DNA of 64,000 bases from Alkaliphilus metalliredigens QYMF (GTDB lineage: Bacteria; Bacillota; Clostridia; Peptostreptococcales; Natronincolaceae), in the NCBI RefSeq assembly GCF_000016985.1, contig NC_009633.1:2108001-2172000 (forward strand), written 5' to 3'. This document shows, in pieces, positions 7,745 to 15,537 of the stretch. Made by a program: the position numbers and the translations under genes. Position 1 is the stretch's first letter; every line of letters begins with the position of its first letter. Below the pieces are notes generated by a model, which was not told the DNA's origin, did no database searches, and worked only from the letters and a program-made list of their open reading frames with translations.

Positions 7745-8740
7745 ATGGACACAAGAAAGCTTTTAGTATTTACGATGAAAAAAAGTGCTAGACTGGCTAC
7801 CTTATTGATTGCAATATCCTTCCTATCCTTCATGCTCATAAGTTACTCTCCCATTGACCCAGTTCAGGCATATGTAGGGGCTGATATGATGCGGGTAGGG
7901 CCTGAACAGCGGGAAAAAATTGCAGAATATTGGGGATTAGATAAGACACCTCTACAGCAGTTCACCCATTGGGGAACTGCTGCCCTAGGGGGGAACTTAG
8001 GAACCTCTATGATTTACCGTCGTCCAGTAATTGAGGTTATTAGAGATCGTTTTTTAGCATCCTTAGCATTGATGATGATTGCTTGGCTCGTCTCGGGAGT
8101 ATTAGGCTTTGCTCTAGGAGTTATTGCTGGAATGAAGGAAGGAACCTGGATTGATAGATTGATAAAATGGTATTGTCTAACATTAGCCTCCACCCCTACC
8201 TTTTGGTTAGGACTATTATTACTTATTATATTTGCAATGGGATTAGGTTGGTTTCCTATAGGACTGGGAGTTCCAGCAGGGGTTCTAGCAGAGCATGTTA
8301 CGATGGGTGATCGTATGAAACATTTGATTTTACCTGCATTAACATTAAGTATATTGGGGGTTGCCAATGTAGCATTACACACCCGACAAAAACTGATAGA
8401 AGTTCTTTCAAGTGAATATGTTTTATTTGCCCGAGCTAGGGGTGAGAAGGGATTGTTATTATTTTGGAGACACGGCCTTCGTAATGTAGCATTACCGGCT
8501 ATTACCTTACAATTTTCAGCATTTAGTGAGTTGTTTGGAGGAGCTGTTTTGGCAGAACAAGTATTTTCCTATCCTGGACTAGGACAAACCACAGTACAGG
8601 CAGGATTAAGGGGAGATGTACCTCTTTTATTGGGAATTGTAATTTTTAGCGCATTATTTGTATTTACAGGAAACTTAATAGCAGACCTGATCTACCAAAT
8701 TGTAGATCCCAGAATTAGGCAGGGAGGTTCCTCATTATGA
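7745..8740 (+). CDS. ABC importer permease, NikB/OppB type
   Basis: A 331-residue inner-membrane permease of the DppB/NikB family. It has an N-terminal membrane helix (LATLLIAISFLSFMLISYS), the typical periplasmic segment with DPVQAYVGADMM and EYWGLDKTPLQQF, then five further hydrophobic segments. The cytoplasmic EAA-type loop is seen in YVLFARARGEKGLLLFWRHGLRNVALP, with conserved G near the ATPase contact. The start at 7745 follows AGGAGGAGGG; the longer frame to 7706 overlaps the binding-protein gene and lacks a better site. It overlaps the next permease by four bases (ATGA), indicating translational coupling. Confidence 0.88.
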   Translation: MDTRKLLVFTMKKSARLATLLIAISFLSFMLISYSPIDPVQAYVGADMMRVGPEQREKIAEYWGLDKTPLQQFTHWGTAALGGNLGTSMIYRRPVIEVIRDRFLASLALMMIAWLVSGVLGFALGVIAGMKEGTWIDRLIKWYCLTLASTPTFWLGLLLLIIFAMGLGWFPIGLGVPAGVLAEHVTMGDRMKHLILPALTLSILGVANVALHTRQKLIEVLSSEYVLFARARGEKGLLLFWRHGLRNVALPAITLQFSAFSELFGGAVLAEQVFSYPGLGQTTVQAGLRGDVPLLLGIVIFSALFVFTGNLIADLIYQIVDPRIRQGGSSL

Positions 8741-9600
8741 ACAAGGTTATAGATATCTCAACAAACAGAAAAATGATTTGGAAGCTCAATCGCAGGCAGC
8801 GAACGATTATAACGACAGGTTTAGCTGCAACAATCCTAATAGCTATTATCTTGGGAGGAATCTTCAGTAGCAATGAAAAAATTCAGACCTACTTACAAAT
8901 TAGAAACTTATCTCCATCCCTGCAGCATCCCTTTGGAACTGATTGGCTGGGAAGAGATATGTTTACCCGTACCATTAAGGGCCTTACCTTAAGCCTCGGT
9001 GTAGGCATGCTGGCAGCAACTTCTAGTTTAATGGTTGCTCTGGTATTAGGTATGATGGCGGCCACCATGGGAAGAAAAGTAGATGCGTTTGTATCATGGC
9101 TTGTAGATTTGTTTCTCAGTGTACCTCATTTAGTGGCCCTGATTCTAATTGCCTTTGCTTTAGGTGGTGGTATGAGAGGTGTGGTTTTAGGTGTAACCCT
9201 AACCCATTGGCCAAGTCTAACAAGGGTAATTCGTGCAGAAGTGATGCAACTTCGCAACTCGGAGTTTGTAGAAGTTTCTCGCCAATTTGGAAAATCTTCT
9301 TGGTGGATAGCGACACGGCATATACTACCTCACTTAATACCTCAGTTTTTTGTAGGCTTAGTTTTATTATTTCCTCATGCAGTGTTACATGAAGCAGCGA
9401 TCACCTTTTTAGGCTTTGGATTATCGCCACATCAGCCGGCTATTGGCATTATCTTATCTGAGTCTATGAGGTATTTATCTACAGGAATGTGGTGGCTAGC
9501 ATTTTTTCCAGGCCTATCCTTATTGGTTATGGTTCGTGCCTTTGATATATTAGGAGAAAATCTACATATGCTCATGAACCCACATAGAGGTCATGAGTAG
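8737..9600 (+). CDS. ABC importer permease, NikC/OppC type
   Basis: A 287-residue permease of the DppC/NikC family that pairs with the upstream gene to form the membrane channel. It carries the family's PFGTDWLGRDMFTR segment after the first membrane helix, and the EAA loop FVEVSRQFGKSSWWIATRHILPHLIPQ. The C-terminal part has HEAAITFLGFGLSPHQPAIGIILSES, as usual. Start ATG overlaps the stop of the upstream permease. The ATPase genes follow after a 41-base gap. Confidence 0.88.
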   Translation: MNKVIDISTNRKMIWKLNRRQRTIITTGLAATILIAIILGGIFSSNEKIQTYLQIRNLSPSLQHPFGTDWLGRDMFTRTIKGLTLSLGVGMLAATSSLMVALVLGMMAATMGRKVDAFVSWLVDLFLSVPHLVALILIAFALGGGMRGVVLGVTLTHWPSLTRVIRAEVMQLRNSEFVEVSRQFGKSSWWIATRHILPHLIPQFFVGLVLLFPHAVLHEAAITFLGFGLSPHQPAIGIILSESMRYLSTGMWWLAFFPGLSLLVMVRAFDILGENLHMLMNPHRGHE

Positions 9601-9641
9601 GGTGTTAAGTAAATCGTGATTATGGGAAGGGGAGAGAGGCA

Positions 9642-10670
9642 TTGTCTGTAGCATCATCACTTAAAAAGGAAGAAGAAAAATTAGTTGGGCCAAAACAGGT
9701 AGAAATTCAAAAAATCATGAAGTCGATTAAGTTATCGAAAAAAACAGAAGCGGTCCTTCAGGTAGAAGAGCTGTCTGTATCTTTTGTTCAATATACAAAA
9801 GGATTACAACAAAAAAACCTGAGGGTGATCAGCAGTCTTAATATAGATATCCATCCAGGAGAGGTATTAGCGGTGGTGGGGTCCAGTGGTTCCGGGAAAA
9901 GCCTGCTAGCCCATGCAATTCTTGGCATTCTACCTAGCAATGCAACGGTAGAAGGAAAGATTTCCTACAAGGGGGAGACATTAACACCCAAGAAACAGCA
10001 ACAGTTAAGGGGGCAGGAAATAGCTTTGGTGCCTCAATCAGTAAATTATTTAGATCCCCTAATGCGGGTAGGAAAGCAGGTTAGAACTTCAGTAAAGGAT
10101 GCAGATCCTATTAAAGCTCAAAGGGAAGTTTTTGCTAGATATCATTTAAAGCCAGAGGTTGAGAATCTATTTCCATTCCAATTGTCAGGTGGAATGGCAC
10201 GAAGAGTATTGGTCTCCACTGCTGTGGTAAGTGGAGCAGAGTTAATCATTGCTGATGAGCCGACACCAGGAATGGATACTGCATCTGTTCAGGAAGCTAT
10301 TAAATGCTTTAGAAAGCTGGCGGATGATGGGGCTGCAGTCATGTTAATTACCCATGATATAGAAACGGCCTTAAAAATTGCAGATCGTATTGCTGTATTC
10401 TATGCCGGCACTACTGTTGAAGTGGCACCAGTAAAAGACTTTAAAGGTAAAGGTGAAGAACTAAGACATCCCTATAGCAAGGCGCTGTGGAGGGCATTAC
10501 CCCAAAACGATTTTATACCCATTAAGGGATTTCAACCATTACCTAGTGCTTTACCATCTGGCTGCTTATTTGAACCCCGATGTAACTTAGCTACATCCCA
10601 TTGTAGTAAGGTACAGCCCCAGGCCCGTATAATACGTAATGGAATGGTGAGGTGTATTCATGCTACTTAA
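9642..10670 (+). CDS. ABC importer ATPase, NikD/OppD type
   Basis: A 342-residue ATP-binding subunit starting at TTG, with AAGGGGAGAG just upstream. An N-terminal extension of about 40 charged residues precedes the nucleotide-binding domain. Walker A is GSSGSGKS, the signature is LSGGMARR, and Walker B is ELIIADEPTPGMD. The C-terminal oligopeptide/dipeptide extension contains the LPSGCLFEPRCNLATSHCSK cysteine pattern, which binds an iron-sulfur cluster in some OppD-type ATPases. It overlaps the next ATPase gene by 11 bases. Confidence 0.87.
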   Translation: MSVASSLKKEEEKLVGPKQVEIQKIMKSIKLSKKTEAVLQVEELSVSFVQYTKGLQQKNLRVISSLNIDIHPGEVLAVVGSSGSGKSLLAHAILGILPSNATVEGKISYKGETLTPKKQQQLRGQEIALVPQSVNYLDPLMRVGKQVRTSVKDADPIKAQREVFARYHLKPEVENLFPFQLSGGMARRVLVSTAVVSGAELIIADEPTPGMDTASVQEAIKCFRKLADDGAAVMLITHDIETALKIADRIAVFYAGTTVEVAPVKDFKGKGEELRHPYSKALWRALPQNDFIPIKGFQPLPSALPSGCLFEPRCNLATSHCSKVQPQARIIRNGMVRCIHAT

Positions 10671-11271
10671 AGGGGAAAATATAGGTTTTAGATACGGAAG
10701 AGCCCCATGGGTATTAAGGAAGAGAGATATTGCCATAGAGGCAGGGGAAGTAGTTGGAATTATGGGGTCAAGTGGTTGCGGTAAAACGACACTTGGTAGG
10801 ATCTTGGCTGGCTATGAAAAACCCTGTGAAGGTAGCGTAACATTAGATGAAAAAAACCTGCCTAAAAAAGGATATAATCCTGTTCAACTAGTGTTTCAAC
10901 ATCCTGAGAAGGCGGTAAATGGACGATGGCATATGAAAGATACACTTCAGGAGGGATGGGAACCTAATGATGAGGTTCTTGAAGCCCTTGGTATCGAAAA
11001 GGCTTGGCTGAAGCGATGGCCCAATGAGTTATCCGGTGGTGAGCTTCAAAGGTTTTGTGTGGCAAGGGCTTTGGGTTTACAGACAAGATTTCTTATTGCT
11101 GATGAAATGACTACCATGCTAGATGCTATTACACAGGCACAAATATGGCATGTAGTGCTTGATGTTGCAAGGAAGCAAAATATAGGTATTGTTGTGGTAA
11201 GTCATGAAAAGCACCTTATAAATCGATTATGTAATAGGGTGATTGATTTATCGCAAACGAAGATAAGCTAA
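10660..11271 (+). CDS. ABC importer ATPase, NikE/OppF type (short)
   Basis: A 203-residue ATP-binding subunit, shorter than typical OppF/NikE proteins (about 260-330). Walker A is GSSGCGKTT and the signature LSGGELQR is intact. The Walker B region reads FLIADEMTTMLD, with Met-Thr where Pro-Thr is usual; the catalytic Glu is retained. The protein ends shortly after the switch histidine region (VVVSHEKHL) and lacks the C-terminal Cys-rich extension. This looks like a natural short form rather than a truncation, since no homologous remnant follows. It completes the importer operon. Confidence 0.85.
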   Translation: MLLKGENIGFRYGRAPWVLRKRDIAIEAGEVVGIMGSSGCGKTTLGRILAGYEKPCEGSVTLDEKNLPKKGYNPVQLVFQHPEKAVNGRWHMKDTLQEGWEPNDEVLEALGIEKAWLKRWPNELSGGELQRFCVARALGLQTRFLIADEMTTMLDAITQAQIWHVVLDVARKQNIGIVVVSHEKHLINRLCNRVIDLSQTKIS

Positions 11272-11600
11272 TTTGCTACAAAGAAAGTAAAAGACATGGG
11301 GACGTCAGACCGCGCTAAATTGCATTATTATTCCATTAAGCAATAATAAATTGGTATTCCTAGGGCTAAGGCGTCTGATTTTGTTATTTTATGGAATTGT
11401 TTTTCTAAGCACTACATTACTTGTAAAGCGGTGTGTAGCTTATATAATCAACGAAAAAGTACGGTTGGAGATCACAGCTTATACAATCATTATATTAATA
11501 ATGTTTCATTTTTTTTACTGTAATAAATATTCTAAAATCAGAAATCATAATAATATTAGTTTAATGTATTGGTATCAATTAAACTAATAATCATTAGCGT
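11272..11600. other. Non-coding stretch after the nik-type operon
   Basis: No convincing gene. An imperfect stem between about 11303-11316 (gtcagaccgcgcta) and 11365-11380 (ctaaggcgtctga), followed by a T-rich stretch, may be the operon terminator. A 78-codon frame at 11351-11587 has no ribosome-binding site and an odd composition, so I do not call it. Confidence 0.4.
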
Positions 11601-11601
11601 T

Positions 11602-11757
11602 AAATTAATCCATAATTTGTCATCCTGAGTGGAGTGAAACGAAGTTGATGGATCTATGACCAAGAAGGAGCACCCTTGAGAATATTTCAAGAGTCTGGGT
11701 CGTCAGTAGTGGGGTGACACTTTGAAAGGATTTATGGAAATGATTGGGTTAATTTAA
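11602..11757. repeat. Intergenic repeat element with imperfect terminal inverted repeats
   Basis: The internal text begins TCATCCTGAGTGGAGTGAAA and continues to a GATGGATCT-like motif, which resembles a widely dispersed bacterial intergenic repeat (TCATCCTGAGCG...GGATCT). The ends AAATTAATCC (11602-11611) and GGGTTAATTT (11747-11756) are near-perfect inverted copies, and inner TCCATAA/TTATGGA also match. This suggests a non-autonomous MITE-like unit of about 155 bp. Copy number elsewhere is unknown to me. Confidence 0.55.
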
Positions 11758-11791
11758 GCCTATGAACTAGTAATATAAGGGAGGGTTATAA

Positions 11792-11917
11792 GTGGAAATT
11801 AAAAATAAGCTAAGCGAAGTACCTTTGGCTAATCTAGATAGTAATCATCTAGAAAAAGTAAAAAAGCTTGAAAAAGAGTTAGATGATAATTATTATTTAA
11901 TTGCTTTCAAGAAATGA
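11792..11917 (+). CDS. Small hypothetical protein (41 aa)
   Basis: A short frame starting at GTG behind a strong AAGGGAGGG (7-8 bases upstream). The product is 41 residues and has a charged helix (NHLEKVKKLEKELDDN) ending YYLIAFKK. No cysteine cluster, signal or membrane segment is present. The good ribosome site and protein-like composition support translation. Short proteins ending in a similar LEKEL-x-YLIA-KK pattern are familiar from Clostridia, but I cannot name a function. Confidence 0.55.
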   Translation: MEIKNKLSEVPLANLDSNHLEKVKKLEKELDDNYYLIAFKK

Positions 11918-12158
11918 TAACACCGTTTGAGTGTTAAAGCGCAGAACAAGAAAATTAAAACAACCAGAAAAGGAAAAAACGCTTAAAGAGCCATTACCAA
12001 GTAAGTAGATCTACGTCTTGTGAAAAGTTTTCCCAAGAGAAGCGAAGCTCTGATTGGTAAAAAACGTCTGCAGAGTGTGTGGTATTAATAGAGATGGAAT
12101 CGGTTGAAGTCATAGGTTTACAAGGCTTTATTTAAAAACAGAATCGTAATTTATGTTC
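11918..12158. other. Non-coding stretch, possible structured RNA
   Basis: No gene is evident. TTACCAA near 11992 and TTGGTAA near 12054 could close a stem enclosing a GTAGATCTAC palindrome and an AGAG/CTCT hairpin with a GAAGCGAAG-type loop. This may be a structured RNA or an intron/IS relic; I cannot classify it. Confidence 0.3.
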
Positions 12159-12186
12159 CCCTATACAAGAAGTATAGGGTTTTTTT
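12159..12186 (+). terminator. Rho-independent terminator
   Basis: CCCTATAC (12159-12166) pairs exactly with GTATAGGG (12172-12179), loop of five, followed by seven T. It insulates the MarR operon from upstream transcription. Confidence 0.88.
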
Positions 12187-12248
12187 GTATAGAGGAAGGA
12201 ATTTAAAAAAAACTACAGAAAATCATTTGGCTATGTAATAAAAAAATA

Positions 12249-12303
12249 TTGACAATGATAGATTCAATACATATAATTTAGTTAGTTACCTTAACTAACT
12301 AAA
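12249..12303 (+). promoter_or_regulatory. Promoter and palindromic operator of the marR operon
   Basis: A consensus promoter: TTGACA 12249-12254, 17-base spacer, TATAAT 12272-12277. Immediately downstream is a perfect 12-bp inverted repeat, arms 12277-12288 (TTTAGTTAGTTA) and 12292-12303 (TAACTAACTAAA) around CCT. Its place over the transcription start is typical of a repressor operator; the MarR protein encoded next is the obvious candidate ligand. Confidence 0.85.
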
Positions 12304-12326
12304 TATTTAATACAGGAGATGACGTA

Positions 12327-12752
12327 ATGAAGGAAAATATCATTCTAGCAGCAGAAGAAATAGCTATGTTTTGCAGACTGCAAATGTACGTAAAAAAGGG
12401 GTTACCTATAAGATCAAGTGAGATGGGAGTGCTTATTTATATTCAGAAGCAAGACGAAGCTGTTACCCCATTAATGATAAGTAATTTCTTTCAAATTACA
12501 AAACCTTCAGTGACTGCCATGATTAATGAACTGATTAAAAAAGAATATTTGGTTAAAGCACCATCTGTGACTGATGGGAGAAGTTATACTGTTTCTATTA
12601 CTGACAAAGGTCAAAAACTAGTTGCATCAACACATGATGAATATTTTAAAGCCATGGAGCTTCTTAAGGAAAAAATGGGAGTAGCAGATTTTGATGTATT
12701 TCTCAGATTACTACAAAGTGCAAATGAAATACTTAAGGAGGCTAAAGGTTAA
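12327..12752 (+). CDS. MarR family transcriptional regulator
   Basis: A 141-residue winged-helix regulator. The recognition region TPLMISNFFQITKPSVTAMINELIKKEYLVKAPSVTDGRSYTVSITDKG carries the MarR wing signature DGRS. Start ATG follows AGGAGATG. It is the first gene of a two-gene unit, with its stop overlapping the start of the NmrA-type gene (TAATG). The perfect palindrome over the promoter suggests autorepression relieved by an unknown ligand. No conserved reactive cysteine stands out beyond Cys15 (AMFCRLQ), which might or might not be a redox sensor. Confidence 0.87.
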   Translation: MKENIILAAEEIAMFCRLQMYVKKGLPIRSSEMGVLIYIQKQDEAVTPLMISNFFQITKPSVTAMINELIKKEYLVKAPSVTDGRSYTVSITDKGQKLVASTHDEYFKAMELLKEKMGVADFDVFLRLLQSANEILKEAKG

Positions 12753-13606
12753 TGAAAATACTGATAACCGGAGCATCGGGGAATGTAGGAAGATATGTCG
12801 TAAAAGAATTACTGAATAAGGGAGAAGGGGTAGTTGTAGCCGGAACCAATGTTGAAAAATTAAAGAAAATATTTGGAGATAAGGTTGATGTAGTGAAATT
12901 TGACTTTGTAGATAAAGAAACATTTCATAAGGCATTAAAAGATGTAGATCGTGTCTTTCTAATGAGACCGCCCCAACTTGGAAAGCCTGAGGATCTGTAT
13001 CCCTTTATTGATTCTATGAAGTCACATAATATAAAATTGGTTTCTTTTTTATCCTTAATGGGTGTTGAAAAAAACACCATACCTCCTCATCATAAGATTG
13101 AGAAGTATATTGAAAAAGTACAAGTGCCATATGCCCATATTAGACCCGGATTCTTTATGCAGAATTTATCAGGGATTCACTCCGTAGAAATTAAAGAAAA
13201 AAATGAAATATTGATTCCAGCTGGCAAGAGTAAAACAAGTTTTATTGATACAGCAGACATTGGACTTTCAGTAGCAACGTTATTACACGAACCAGAAAAA
13301 TATAAAAACACAGCCCATACCATAACTGGACCAGAGTCTTTGGATTATTACCAAATAGCTGAAATTTTAAGTGAGATCACTGGAAAGAAAATAATGTATA
13401 GAAAACCCAGCTTCTTAAAGTATAGAAGTGACTACATTAAGAAAAGGGGATTGGATAAAAATTATGTAAACGTAACAGTAGCTCTATATTTCATGACAAG
13501 AATGGGTACAGCAAAGATGGTGACTGATGAATTTTATCAGCTTACAGGACGGAAACCTAGAACATTCCGTGAGTTTGCAAGTGAAAACATAGATTGTTTT
13601 GTGTAG
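12752..13606 (+). CDS. NmrA/atypical SDR family NAD(P)-binding protein
   Basis: A 284-residue Rossmann-fold protein. The dinucleotide-binding motif is ITGASGNVGRYVV at residues 4-16. Residues 100-170 hold the HHKIEKYIEKVQVPYAHIRPGFFMQNL stretch typical of NmrA-like and quinone-oxidoreductase-2-like proteins, which lack the classical Tyr-x3-Lys or use it differently. It probably reduces a quinone or reactive carbonyl compound, or senses the redox state of NAD(P). Coupling to a MarR regulator is a common arrangement for such stress-response oxidoreductases. Substrate unknown. The start overlaps the marR stop by one base. Confidence 0.8.
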   Translation: MKILITGASGNVGRYVVKELLNKGEGVVVAGTNVEKLKKIFGDKVDVVKFDFVDKETFHKALKDVDRVFLMRPPQLGKPEDLYPFIDSMKSHNIKLVSFLSLMGVEKNTIPPHHKIEKYIEKVQVPYAHIRPGFFMQNLSGIHSVEIKEKNEILIPAGKSKTSFIDTADIGLSVATLLHEPEKYKNTAHTITGPESLDYYQIAEILSEITGKKIMYRKPSFLKYRSDYIKKRGLDKNYVNVTVALYFMTRMGTAKMVTDEFYQLTGRKPRTFREFASENIDCFV

Positions 13607-13694
13607 AAAAAAGCTGCAACAAAAATCTCGTACTACTTTTTTGGGTATTGTTGCGCTAATTGGCATTGTAGTAAGGCAAGGGGAGCAGGTTATT

Positions 13695-13720
13695 GATTTT
13701 CCCTTGCTTTAGGGAAAATC
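13695..13720. repeat. Perfect 10-bp hairpin
   Basis: GATTTTCCCT (13695-13704) and AGGGAAAATC (13711-13720) with a six-base loop. It sits between the NmrA-type gene and the duplicated transglycosylase end. No T run follows, so a terminator role is uncertain. Confidence 0.5.
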
Positions 13721-13768
13721 TCACCATAGATAATTGCCGTTTTAATTTGAAATACTTGTTCTTACACC

Positions 13769-14166
13769 TTTTTAATCTTCATAAAGCCATAGGTAGGTAT
13801 AATAAGTGTTTCTCACCTTAGTAATATATCGTCTTGTTTCCATAAAGGCAATGGAAGTCGGAAATCCTTCTGGTGTTGATCCTATGGAAGTTCCACTCCA
13901 CTTTCTAACATTACCTGGGCCACCATTATAGGCTGCCAGCGCTTTATCTAAATCTCCTGAAAACATATTTAACATAGAACCCAGGTAAAAGGTTCCAAAA
14001 CGTATGTTTTTCTCCGGATTTAACATATCCGCATTCGTATAGCTAACCCTTAATCTATTGGCTATATCCTCACCGGTGGCTGGCATAATCTGCATTAGTC
14101 CTTGGGCTCCTGCTATGGAGAAAACATCTGGTCTATAATGACTTTCCTCCCTCATAACTGCCCAAA
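13769..14166 (-). pseudogene. 3' fragment of lytic transglycosylase gene (direct-repeat copy 1)
   Basis: This segment matches 29996-30393 without a gap; I count about 13 differences in the 395 bases read, roughly 97% identity. It encodes only the last 130 or so residues of the SLT lytic transglycosylase domain, including REESHY, GLMQIMPATG and AYNGGPGN. The open frame extends to 14269 only by running into unrelated sequence, and there is no ribosome site or signal peptide. It is therefore a truncated copy. Both copies lie in the same orientation and so bracket the metallophore region as direct repeats. Confidence 0.88.
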
Positions 14167-14946
14167 GTATGATTGCGGCTACCATTGAATATCTAAGGAG
14201 GATGCCTGTGGTAAAAGCTTTCAAGCAGGAAGGAGAGTATTGGTAGAAGGAATCCGAAGAGCGTATCAATCAAGCGAGATATTAATATAAAAATTCCTGA
14301 GTCTATCGATAAGTACAGCAAGGAGGTGCAGCTTTCTTCCTATGATATTGAGTTTAGTAATCTACCTTCGCCTACGATAAAAGAAGTGTCATAAAGAATG
14401 TATCCTTCTTTATTCCTCAAAACATCACAACAGCTTACTAAAGAGCATCAGCATGGTGTTTCAAAAGGTCTATCTTTTTCATGATACTGTGCTCAACAAT
14501 ATCCGTTTCGGAAAACCTGAGGCTAATATGGAAAAAGTCATGGAATCCGAAAAAAATCTTGCTTCCATGACTTTATTATGGATCTCCCCAAAGGATATGA
14601 GATAGTTATCGGAGACGGAGGTTGTACATTGTCTGGAGGTGAAAAACAACGAATATCCATCGTCAGAGCAATGCTAAAGGATGCCCCTATTATTATCTTA
14701 GATGAAGCTACCGCCAGTGTGGACCCGGAAAATGAGCATGCGATACAAAAGGCGATCAGTGCTTTGGTGCATGGAAAAACCATCATCATTATTACACATC
14801 GCCTGGCTACTATCCGCAATGTAGATCAAATTCTTGTGGTAGATGGGGACAGCATTGTTCAAAGAGGAACGCATCAAGAGCTTGTAGAGCGTGAAGGTAT
14901 TTACAGAAGCTTTTTAAGTTTAAGAAAGGAGGAATTTTTTTGTTAA
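14166..14946 (+). pseudogene. Decayed ABC exporter (MsbA/multidrug type) gene
   Basis: Pieces of an ABC exporter can be read in shifting frames. First comes a membrane-domain piece, IEYLRRMPVVKAF (14184 onward). Next are linker pieces KIPESIDKYSKEV and a shifted TFAYDK...VIKNVSFFIPQN. After a deletion that removed Walker A come SISMVFQKVYLFHD, then a single-base loss in an A-run near 14550, and finally an intact tail with LSGGEKQR, IIILDEATASVD and ITHRLATIRN to 14946. Several independent lesions and the missing Walker A show it is dead. Its 5' part is replaced by the transglycosylase copy at the exact 14166 junction. Confidence 0.85.
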
Positions 14947-14962
14947 AATTTTAAAAAAAGTA

Positions 14963-15020
14963 TTGACAAGACTTAGAAATAAATGGTAATGTATAGGAGA
15001 TGACACTGATAATGATTATC
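14963..15020 (+). promoter_or_regulatory. Promoter with Fur-type box
   Basis: TTGACA at 14963-14968 and TAATGT at 14987-14992 (18-base spacer). Downstream, 15008-15020 reads GATAATGATTATC, a perfect 6-1-6 inverted repeat matching the Fur core, followed by CGGTATC as a weaker third hexamer. This implies iron-dependent (or related metal-dependent) repression of whatever is transcribed from here, namely the two small ORFs and possibly readthrough to the metallophore operon. Confidence 0.75.
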
Positions 15021-15103
15021 GGTATCGAAAGTAGAGATAAATGTTGATATATAAGATGTTGTGATAAACATTTTATGAATAAAAGCAAAGGAGGTAAGAC
15101 ACT

Positions 15104-15262
15104 ATGCAATATCCGACTGGAGATTTTAATATCAAGCAACGCAATGAAGGTACATCATATGGGGCTAAGTGTTTTACAAATATTGATAGAGCAAAATTCA
15201 ATAAAGATACAACAGGGTCTTGCAGAGCTCAAGGTATTGATGGGGAAATTTCACGGAAATAG
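15104..15262 (+). CDS. Small hypothetical protein (52 aa), uncertain frame
   Basis: The ATG at 15104 follows AAAGGAGG at 8 bases, the best ribosome site here. The 52-residue product starts MQYPTGDFNIKQRNEG and contains two cysteines. A competing frame (from 15075) runs through the same DNA into the next ORF but lacks a ribosome site. I do not recognise the protein. Its position behind a Fur box suggests expression under iron limitation. Confidence 0.4.
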   Translation: MQYPTGDFNIKQRNEGTSYGAKCFTNIDRAKFNKDTTGSCRAQGIDGEISRK

Positions 15263-15287
15263 TAAGCAAAGAGGTGGGGGGGTTGAA

Positions 15288-15470
15288 ATGACAACTACTA
15301 ACGAAGCGGTTATCAAAAAAATGCAGGATTTGTATGACGCCCTTTTTCATCATGATGGTTATGCAGAAATGCGTATAGAAATCAAATTGATGAAAAAAGG
15401 TCAAAAAGAAGTCATTATCCATTGTGGCAAGCAATATCGTTATGTAGTGGATTATTTTTCTAAATCATAA
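15288..15470 (+). CDS. Small hypothetical protein (60 aa)
   Basis: Starts at the ATG at 15288 behind GAGGTGGGGGGG. The product is a soluble 60-residue protein with a helix (EAVIKKMQDLYDALFHHDGYAEM) and a beta-rich end (RIEIKLMKKGQKEVIIHCGKQYRYVVDY). The composition is clearly protein-like, and the pattern LLKKGQKEVxIHCGKQYRFVV feels familiar from clostridial small proteins, but I know no function. A long imperfect hairpin follows directly. Confidence 0.6.
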   Translation: MTTTNEAVIKKMQDLYDALFHHDGYAEMRIEIKLMKKGQKEVIIHCGKQYRYVVDYFSKS

Positions 15471-15479
15471 TTTAGAGTA

Positions 15480-15537
15480 TATAAAACGAACAAAGTAATT
15501 TACATATGAAATTTAAGGATACTTTGAGCGTTTTATA
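15480..15537 (+). terminator. Extended hairpin after the small ORFs
   Basis: Outer arms TATAAAACG (15480-15488) and CGTTTTATA (15529-15537), inner arms CAAAGTA (15491-15497) and TACTTTG (15520-15526). No U-tract follows, so it may be a weak terminator or a stability element. Confidence 0.55.

Noticed and set aside
9096-9392. Overlapping ORFs inside the permease genes
   Set aside because: Shadow frames of well-supported transporter genes, without start signals or protein-like composition.
11351-11587. 78-codon plus-strand ORF after the nik-type operon
   Set aside because: No ribosome-binding site, low-complexity hydrophobic composition and overlap with a probable terminator; reads like chance in AT-rich DNA.
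13772-14269. 165-codon transglycosylase ORF as a functional small enzyme
   Set aside because: It lacks signal peptide, ribosome site and the TPR part, and its first 35 codons come from antisense of the dead ABC gene.
15075-15287. N-terminal extension of the 60-residue ORF (a 131-codon frame)
   Set aside because: The ATG at 15075 has no ribosome site, whereas 15104 (another frame) and 15288 have strong ones; the extension overlaps the 52-codon ORF.
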